From Cephalothrix simula (Eukaryota > Nemertea > Palaeonemertea > Archinemertea > Cephalotrichidae): a DNA stretch of 13,940 bases. Shown here piece after piece: positions 8,241 to 13,940 of this stretch (position 1 is its first letter; every line of letters starts with the position of its first letter). A program made the position numbers and the translations under genes. The stretch spans positions 1 through 13,940 of the forward strand of contig JAXIUW010092228.1 of assembly GCA_035591015.1 (NCBI GenBank), given 5' to 3'. The notes beneath the pieces were generated by a model that saw only the letters and a list, made by a program, of their open reading frames with translations, was not told where the DNA came from and did no database searches.

Positions 8241-8380
8241 ATATGACCCAAATACCGGGTTACATGGTGCAAAATTGTCACCTCTGGATTAACTTATTTC
8301 AATGCTCATATGGGATCATATGACCTTTACGAAGGTTTTTTGGCATACCAAGCATACTAAATGACGCAAATCTTGAGTCC
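8241..8380 (+). repeat. Dispersed ~100-bp repeat family C, copy 2
   Basis: Homologous to 3397-3510: ATGACCCAAATAC, GTGCAAAATTG, CTCTGG.TTAA, TTCAATG and ATGACCTTTACGAAGG, then a further unit start GGCATACCAAGCAT at 8342, running into ATGACGCAAAT. The restart shows that the unit is tandemly organised, with about one and a third units left here. Confidence 0.65.
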
Positions 8381-8430
8381 CTAATAATAAGGTGACCAGT
8401 GGGTCAGTCAAAGGTCATATGAACTCCGTC

Positions 8431-8464
8431 GAGATCTCCTCGAAGGGGCATCAGAACTCCTTAA
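8431..8464 (+). repeat. Short repeat D next to family C (direct copy)
   Basis: Reads GAGATCTCCTCGAAGGGGCA and ends in ACTCCTTAA, the counterpart of the minus-strand copy at 3520-3550. It probably belongs to the same composite repeat as family C. Confidence 0.5.
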
Positions 8465-9721
8465 TATACATATCAGAAGTTACACACCAAGGAAGGGTTT
8501 TAGATACTATTTTGGAGGCTTCTTCTGAAAACTTGGAGTGTGCACCCAAAAGATATGCTAAAAAAGAAAACCATTAGGATTGAAACAATGAAACTCAAAT
8601 CTGTAAAAACGGATTTTTCTTATCCTGTAATATCCACATAAATTGGATTTTCTAACGGATTTTTACAGGATCAAAGAAGGTAGCCGATCGGAAAAATTAG
8701 TTATTTATAAATATTATAAAAAATATACCTCCTGTGGCAGACTTATGGTACCTTTTCTCACTGATCCGTGGCTCAACCTTTAGAAAAAAAATTACACAAT
8801 TTTTGAACCATATCAAAATTAAGAAAACCTAGTTCCTAAGGACAAATTTTATTAAATTCTGAAAATTCAAATATCATTGAAACCTGCTGAGTGCAAATTA
8901 TAGACAAAATGATGCTGAATTAAGTTCAGAATTAACATTTACTTATAAAAATTTCTACACGTTTCTATCTCTTATTTTAATTTATTTCATTTTTTCAAGG
9001 CTTACGTTTTTTGTCTAGAAATACTTTATAGTCGAATGAACCATTTTGAAAACATCTTTCAAAGAAATGCAATTTAACACCCATGGGATGGGCTAGGCCC
9101 ATTTTTAAAACATGCATTTAAATCAAAATTTCTAATTCCTTTAACCTATTTATAACAAACTATAGTGTGAAAGTATATTAAAACCATACTTGCCATTACA
9201 ATTTTTTTACATTTTAATTGCACTGAAAATTCAGTTGAGCCTTTCGCAGTGCTATGATATGAAGTCACAGACCTGGACCTAGAATTTAAGCATTAATATA
9301 ATTTATGAGAGATAACTAAATCTAAACTGGAGCTACAAAACGGGAGATATTATCAATGTCAGAATACATCGATAAAAATATAATTTTCTAAGAAGGCAAA
9401 ACATCAAGCCGTAAAATTAGGTCAACATTTATTATTCAAGGGAATAAAAAGATTTTAGAAAAATAATTTTCATCAAACCTTTGTCATCTTAGACCTTTTC
9501 CCCTTATTAAGGTACCATGAAACAACCTTCCTTTTTGTCCTCAGATAATTTTGATTTACCATCATGACTAAAAAGAGCAAGATCAAATTCGTCAGTAATG
9601 GTACACAAAAAAATATTTCTGAAAAACAGATTCACAACACAAAACAAATTCTGATTCAAAATCATAGAGACAATAAGAATTTTTCGGATTTTATTTCATT
9701 CCGCTAACTTGATACATTTTG
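8465..9721. other. AT-rich stretch, no gene seen
   Basis: No open frame of note. A weak inverted pair of TGTAAAAA/TTTTTACA type lies near 8600-8670 and a 6-bp stem ATGGGC/GCCCAT at 9089-9103. No RNA gene or domain is supported. Confidence 0.5.
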
Positions 9722-9825
9722 AAACTGGACTTTGAAACAATTTTTTTTGGATCAAAATTTTAAATCCTTGACTTTCAAAGTCTAATTATTAAGAGTATTA
9801 TGAACACTAGTTTATTATTTAAAAT
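9722..9825 (-). repeat. Probable decayed family A copy 4
   Basis: It resembles the 3775-3917 copy in the same orientation: ACTTTG, TTGGATCAAAA, TTTCAAAGTC, a TATTAT tract and CTAGTT occur in the same order and at similar spacing. Similarity is patchy and the sequence is AT-rich, so this is a tentative call made by eye. Confidence 0.4.
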
Positions 9826-10363
9826 TTACAGTCAATGAATTATTTTAATATGTAAAATAAGTCATTTTTATCTTTTAAAATGTCGTAAGAAAAAAGAAAA
9901 GAAGAAAATACTTAATGGAAGGGCAAATTACAGATTATTTTATTCATCCAAATGGGTGATGAAGGTTGATGATTATTGCTTACAGCCTGTAATATAATTA
10001 AGGATATTAATTATAAAAGGAGGAAGAGAATCGAAATAAACGGAATACACAGAAAAAGTATAAAAAATAATCAGCCTTTTACCAAACTTACTTGATGTCA
10101 TATTGGATTTATAAATGGTAGAAACTCATGAAAAAGCTGAAACTATTTATCCATGAACACTAACAGATTATCAAAAAATGATATTTTCAAGTTTGTTTTT
10201 ATCATCACACATGAATTTTTGTTTTAGCGAATTGAAAATAGCGAAGTTCATAACTTCATATGTATGCTTCATTTAGATTACACTTTCCCAAAACGAAAGT
10301 GGGATTAAAGTGAAAAATTAAATGTAACAGTATTACAGGTACCTGGTATGCAATTCTGTAGAC
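9826..10363. other. AT-rich stretch, no gene seen
   Basis: Its one notable feature is a strong minus-strand 5' splice match, CAA|GTAAGTTTGG, with its last exon base at 10092 and ATGACATCAA just before it. Joined to the coding exon this would be in frame with the TIA1-like protein. Otherwise featureless. Confidence 0.4.
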
Positions 10364-10439
10364 TAATGAAACAATCACTTCAATCAGTAATTGTTTGACT
10401 ATGTCAAAAGATGGCTGATTTCATTATTTTGTTTCATTA
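10364..10439. repeat. Imperfect 76-nt hairpin
   Basis: The left arm 10364-10399 pairs with 10403-10439 in three perfect blocks: TAATGAAACAA with TTGTTTCATTA, AATCAG with CTGATT, and TTTGAC with GTCAAA around a 3-nt TAT loop. Mismatched bulges separate the blocks. The length suits a microRNA precursor, but the tiny loop and large internal mismatches do not. A small foldback insertion is equally possible. Confidence 0.5.
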
Positions 10440-10687
10440 ATATGAGCATGACGAGTACTATGCCTAATTCCATGATTAGCTGATTAGTAAATGATTTATT
10501 TATTAATATTCCTTCATATTCTTTAGACTAGCTGCTTGCAGTCATATTTTTACAAATTAGCCCTAGTTTTAATAGCCTCCTGAAATAGGCGACAAAAAAA
10601 GAAAGTCGAGGCAAACCGGGCCCAAAAAGTAGAAGTTAAGTTCCAGTAATTTATGTTTAGGCGACAAACGAAAATATTATTGAATAG

Positions 10688-11731
10688 CGCATTCATAGTG
10701 TCCAGCGCAACACTGACTGTGAAAAATAGGAAATATAGGACTTTTTAGTCAAAAAAGAGGAAATATAGGAGGGTCTTTGAGGCTCAAATAGAGGAAATAT
10801 AGAAGATTTAAAAGAAAAACATGGATATTTTGCCTATTTTTCGGAAATTTTTCTGAGCAAAAAAAAAATTTTCTTATTTTTTTCATATGCCCTTTTATCA
10901 GGCATAAGCTTAAATGGATAATGTAGGTACTCAAGAGTTTAGTCCAAGAAGCAGTCATCTGTCTAACTTTTAAGTGATTTTGGTATGTGTTTTCACCTCA
11001 TCAATTAAGGCCAATTATCTGCCTTTGAGCTAACTCTCTCTACTTGAAGTGTGAGCTATAGGCATCGGCACAGACCAAAAGGTTCAACTTTATAGCCCTG
11101 TAGCTTAGCTCTGCATTGCAAAGTGGCCTCAGTATGTGGGTACCATTCATTAGCTAGGCTAGCATATATCTGTAAGCTTGAGCTTAGCATTTGAACCAAA
11201 CCAGCTTGGCATGTAGTATGCTCTCAGGCCTTTGTTTTCCCCTTTCCTTATCCAGGGTAATAATAGTGGCCAATCAATCATTTTCAAGATCTTATCAGAA
11301 ATAGACTAGAGCCATTCGTGTTCTCGTGTTTCTCTTTGGCTGACAACACTGAATCTTTGTTCACTGACCTACTGCACAAGAGTTGAGAAGGGGTAACAGA
11401 GTAGAAGCACACAATATCCGTGTGAGAAGGGGTCCTCTTGAAAGGCGTTACCTTTTCACCACCAAGGGTACGAGAGCAACGTGTGCCATCAACGGTGGTT
11501 GAACATTTCCGATTGAAAGGCAGAACAGATTGAACACCGGTGAGAACACGCGAGAAACTAAGAAAGACTGTTCAATTCAAAAAAAATTTTTGCTCTCTCA
11601 TGAAAATAAAACAGAAAAAAATATTTTAAGATATTTGAGGCCAAAAAAGAGGAATTATAGGAGGTTTTGATTTAATAGAGGATTCCTCTTTTTTTAGAGG
11701 AAAAAGAGGAGCGCTGGACACTATGCGCATT
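10688..11731. mobile_element. Non-autonomous DNA transposon, 1.03 kb, with 15-bp TIRs
   Basis: CATAGTGTCCAGCGC at 10694-10708 is matched exactly in reverse complement at 11711-11725. CGCATT lies directly outside both ends (10688-10693 and 11726-11731). The shared flank extends to GCGCATT if the last G is counted as target. Just inside the ends are repeated subterminal motifs: AGGAAATATAGGA and two AGAGGAAATATAG variants on the left, AGAGGAATTATAGGAG on the right. The core (about 10980-11560) is more GC-rich than the flanks and has no ORF for a transposase. TIR and duplication length fit hAT, P or Dada-like groups, none of them decisively. Confidence 0.75.
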
Positions 11732-11999
11732 TCGGATCAATATAATATAAAGGTACCGGCTGAAATTCTAAAGATTTGTATTTTTTTAAAACGGCCGGCC
11801 GCTCCCACTATTTACTAATATTCCCGTTTATTGTTAATTTTTCTCGAAATATGTAGCCATTAATCCGAAGAAAAGTACGAAATATATCCTATAATGCCAG
11901 GTCAAGCGGGCTAATATCAATATTTGCCCATTGCTATGTAATGTATATTGGCCGGTTACCAAGTAAAAAATGAAAATTAACAATAAAATTAATAATCCT
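11732..11999. other. Spacer with a 15-bp inverted repeat
   Basis: TTTATTGTTAATTTT at 11827-11841 is exactly complementary to 11973-11987. GGCCGGCCGC near 11792 is an isolated GC-rich palindrome. The pieces do not nest into a clear element. No gene is seen. Confidence 0.45.
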
Positions 12000-12136
12000 A
12001 ACTACTTAAAAAGGATGGATTTTCAATTGGCCCTTAGTTTTAACCTCTGATTTTATTGTACCTCGTGCTTTGCGCTCGGTCCAATAAAAACCGCGGCCAA
12101 AACTGCGGGCCTTGAAAATCCATATTTTTCAACTAC
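12000..12136. mobile_element. Small foldback (MITE-like) element
   Basis: The arms 12006-12063 and 12078-12130 pair over most of their length. Shared blocks, read inward from either end, are ATGGATTTTCAA, GGCCC, AGTTTT and TTTTATTG.ACC. A short centre (CTCGTGCTTTGCGCTCGG) separates them. The direct repeat AACTAC sits at both edges (12000-12005 and 12131-12136) and may be the target duplication. The element has no coding capacity. Confidence 0.6.
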
Positions 12137-13144
12137 CTAGTATCATTGTTATATTATCGCCTTATCACAATATTTCCTTTTTTGAATGAAATGTAATTAC
12201 TATCAGTAATCATCACTTGACTAATGGATGATGGCCCTTTGCTTTTAGCAAAAGATAAATCAATTACTCAATTATATGAACAATGACCACCACCATTTTT
12301 TTTTTCAAAAAATTTTTTTACTGTGAAAATAACTGATTTTCAATCGAAGATTTTAGAACGATTAAAACTATTTCATAGACGATTTTATGATAAACCTAAT
12401 CTTTTATACTTACTTAAATGTCTTGTGATAAATTACTGCTCCAAAGATAGATATATACAACAAAATTTAAGTGTTTTTATAGAGAATTTTTCTTGCGAAA
12501 TATTTTAATTGTAAATCAACGAGCGAATAGCGGACAATAGACATGACATGGCACTCGCCTAAATGAAAGCGCAATACTTTTCATAAACGCAAATTGTATC
12601 GTGCAGTTTAAATTTGCAAATCAATGGTCTTAAAATCTTTGATTATTTTTAAATGGATCCAGCTCATATATAAAAATTGTATGATGTGATGACATGGATG
12701 ATCTGTTGATATCATAAAAATTTAAAAGTAAAACAAAAAGGAAATAAGAATTAAAATTCGCAAAATGTAAGTTCAAAATATCAGATATCTTGTTAGGAAC
12801 TAAGATATTTCAATACCAATACATTAATGTATCTAAAAGGTATTAGGGTAAGATATATGTATTTTTACTGTCTGAGGTATGTACAATAAGTCAGAAAAAT
12901 TTATCATTTGAAAGGAATTTGGAATTTTTGTCATTAAATTTCAAAGTATCCAAATTATAATGCCGTCGAATTCGAAAAAAAAAACGTGTCCTTTTTTTTC
13001 AACAGTTCAAGGAGAAACAGAGCAGTGAAAATGAAAAACCACGTTTTCTGTTCCCAGTGCATCATGCTTTGCATGTTACTGTAGGTATCACTACTCACTA
13101 GACCTGCTGCCTATGTATATGAAATTATGCATATGGTACAGTAG
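12137..13144. other. AT-rich stretch, no gene recognised
   Basis: A 61-codon open frame (12323-12508) has a composition compatible with protein but lacks any recognisable domain, splice context or conserved neighbour, so it is not called. The rest is low-complexity A/T-rich sequence with poly-T runs near 12293 and 12990. Confidence 0.45.
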
Positions 13145-13225
13145 GGCGACACTCTACAGGACTAGCCACTAGAGTCTAGACGCGGATGCAGAATCAACCG
13201 ATGTTGGTCTACATCCGCGCAAACG
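13145..13225. repeat. GC-richer patch with short inverted repeats
   Basis: CGCGGATG (13181-13188) pairs with CATCCGCG (13212-13219) around a 23-nt spacer. Just to the left, ACTCTA and TAGAGT form another short stem (about 13151-13175). The surrounding 13140-13250 is richer in GC and CpG than the rest of the flank. It may be a promoter-proximal patch or 5' UTR structure; no function is shown. Confidence 0.4.
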
Positions 13226-13245
13226 AGCGCCGGAAAGGAAAACCC

Positions 13246-13305
13246 ACTTACCGGTAATTTATGCCAATTTATAGTATGTTAAACCTGCTCTGATTGGTCG
13301 AAATT
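13246..13305 (-). promoter_or_regulatory. Candidate distal promoter or first exon for the TIA1-like gene
   Basis: On the minus strand the order is CGACCAATCAG (CCAAT box, 13291-13301), CTATAAATT (TATA-like, about 13269-13277) and a good 5' splice consensus, CCG|GTAAGTG, with the last exon base at 13252. A patch of higher GC lies directly downstream (about 13140-13250). The TATA spacing would place a start site near 13240, which is hard to reconcile with the donor also being used. Promoter and donor may therefore be alternatives. The link to the gene 6.9 kb away is inference from orientation only. Confidence 0.25.
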
Positions 13306-13940
13306 TGTCCAAATGTCTTCTATAGACCTATCACCTGATCACAAACAATCAACATTCAAGAATATTGCATATCTAGCCCAGCCCCACTGCCCCAGGATAC
13401 CGGTACTGTTTAACATTGGCGATGTAAATAGATATAAATAGAATTCCTCTAAAATAATACAGCTTACAGGGTGTCAACATTTTGAATACGTGTGACACAT
13501 GATGATTGATGAATATCTGGATGATAAAATGTTGTTTTTCACACTCTTGAGAAGTTATGAGAACTAATCACTGCTAATGAGAAGTTACTTTATTCTGATA
13601 ATTTTTCCTTCTACATGGGTAATTCGTGCAAAATGGTTAAAAATGAAGTTAAAGATGATAAAAAATTTTTTTTCATATCGTCATTTCAAAATCAAATAAT
13701 CGTAATTCCATAAAAATTAATCTAATTGATAGTATTTTTATTACTGATGACAGAAATGCTTTAGTTTTGAAGGTTATCTCTGTCCATAAGCAATAAAGAA
13801 ACATTTATGCAGTATTTCTGCTGTTATTTTTACGATAATGCATTGATATTCGGGTCATTCCAAGTCAGACTGTCCAATTTAAAGATGAATCCCCAACTCA
13901 TGTCCTTTGATTTTGATGAAATTTTATACACAGGTAGTAT
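13306..13940. other. AT-rich window end, no gene seen
   Basis: No open frame, RNA gene or repeat worth naming. The 9-bp pair CAACATTTT/AAAATGTTG (13475-13483 and 13526-13534) is of a size expected by chance. If the TIA1-like gene starts near 13250, this is its upstream flank. Confidence 0.45.

Noticed and set aside
10749-10958. 69-codon minus-strand open frame inside the 1.03-kb transposon
   Set aside because: Formed largely from the subterminal repeats and A/T runs; no transposase motif.
11085-11160. tRNA- or SINE-like internal promoter boxes (TAGCTTAGCTCTG, GGTTCAACT)
   Set aside because: The A-box- and B-box-like strings are weak and in the wrong order or spacing, and no cloverleaf can be drawn.
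12323-12508. 61-codon plus-strand open frame with plausible amino-acid composition
   Set aside because: No recognisable motif, no splice signals that would make it an exon, and a length expected by chance in AT-rich DNA. Noted only because its composition is less biased than the other short frames.
1-13940. CRISPR array, bacterial operon, prophage or viral genes
   Set aside because: No regularly spaced identical repeats, no ribosome-binding-site-led gene runs and no phage or viral protein motifs; the splice and polyadenylation signals point to an animal nuclear genome.

Overview
This window reads as AT-rich, non-coding-dominated genomic DNA of an animal. The one convincing gene, on the minus strand at 5196-6344, encodes a three-RRM protein of the TIA1/TIAR family. 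It has a 3' splice site just upstream of the start codon and AATAAA signals after the stop, so the setting is eukaryotic nuclear DNA. The palindrome TACATGTA occurs seven times, against well under one expected at this base composition. From memory such enrichment recalls marine invertebrates, bivalve molluscs in particular; that placement is a weak inference and was not checked.

Layout, left to right. Positions 1-5100 hold no recognisable gene. They contain a family of dispersed repeats (family A) at 23-163, inverted at 3775-3917 and decayed at about 4036-4130; a 252-bp MITE-like element at 743-994 flanked by TTAA; a cluster of CRE-like and CCAAT motifs near 2328-2382; a copy of a roughly 100-bp repeat (family C) at 3397-3510; and a perfect 45-bp inverted repeat with a 25-nt loop at 3920-4034. 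The TIA1-like gene follows at 5196-6344. Its coding region is one uninterrupted exon and its C-terminal tail is rich in Gly and Tyr. The DNA to its right, which is upstream of the gene, must hold the 5' UTR exon and promoter. Three candidate donor sites are visible (6608, 10092, 13252), and a CCAAT/TATA-like arrangement lies near 13270-13300. None can be confirmed from sequence alone.

The right half is mainly mobile-element debris: a palindromic element of about 590 bp at 7475-8062, a second copy of family C at 8241-8380, a decayed family A copy near 9722-9825, an imperfect 76-nt hairpin at 10364-10439, a non-autonomous DNA transposon of about 1.03 kb at 10694-11725 with 15-bp terminal inverted repeats and a likely 6-7 bp target duplication, and a small foldback element at about 12006-12130.

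I see no transposase, reverse transcriptase, tRNA, rRNA or CRISPR array, and no new protein-coding system. The best leads are structural: the perfect hairpin between two much older diverged repeats, the two well-delimited non-autonomous transposons, and the intron-free TIA1-like coding exon with an unusual tail.
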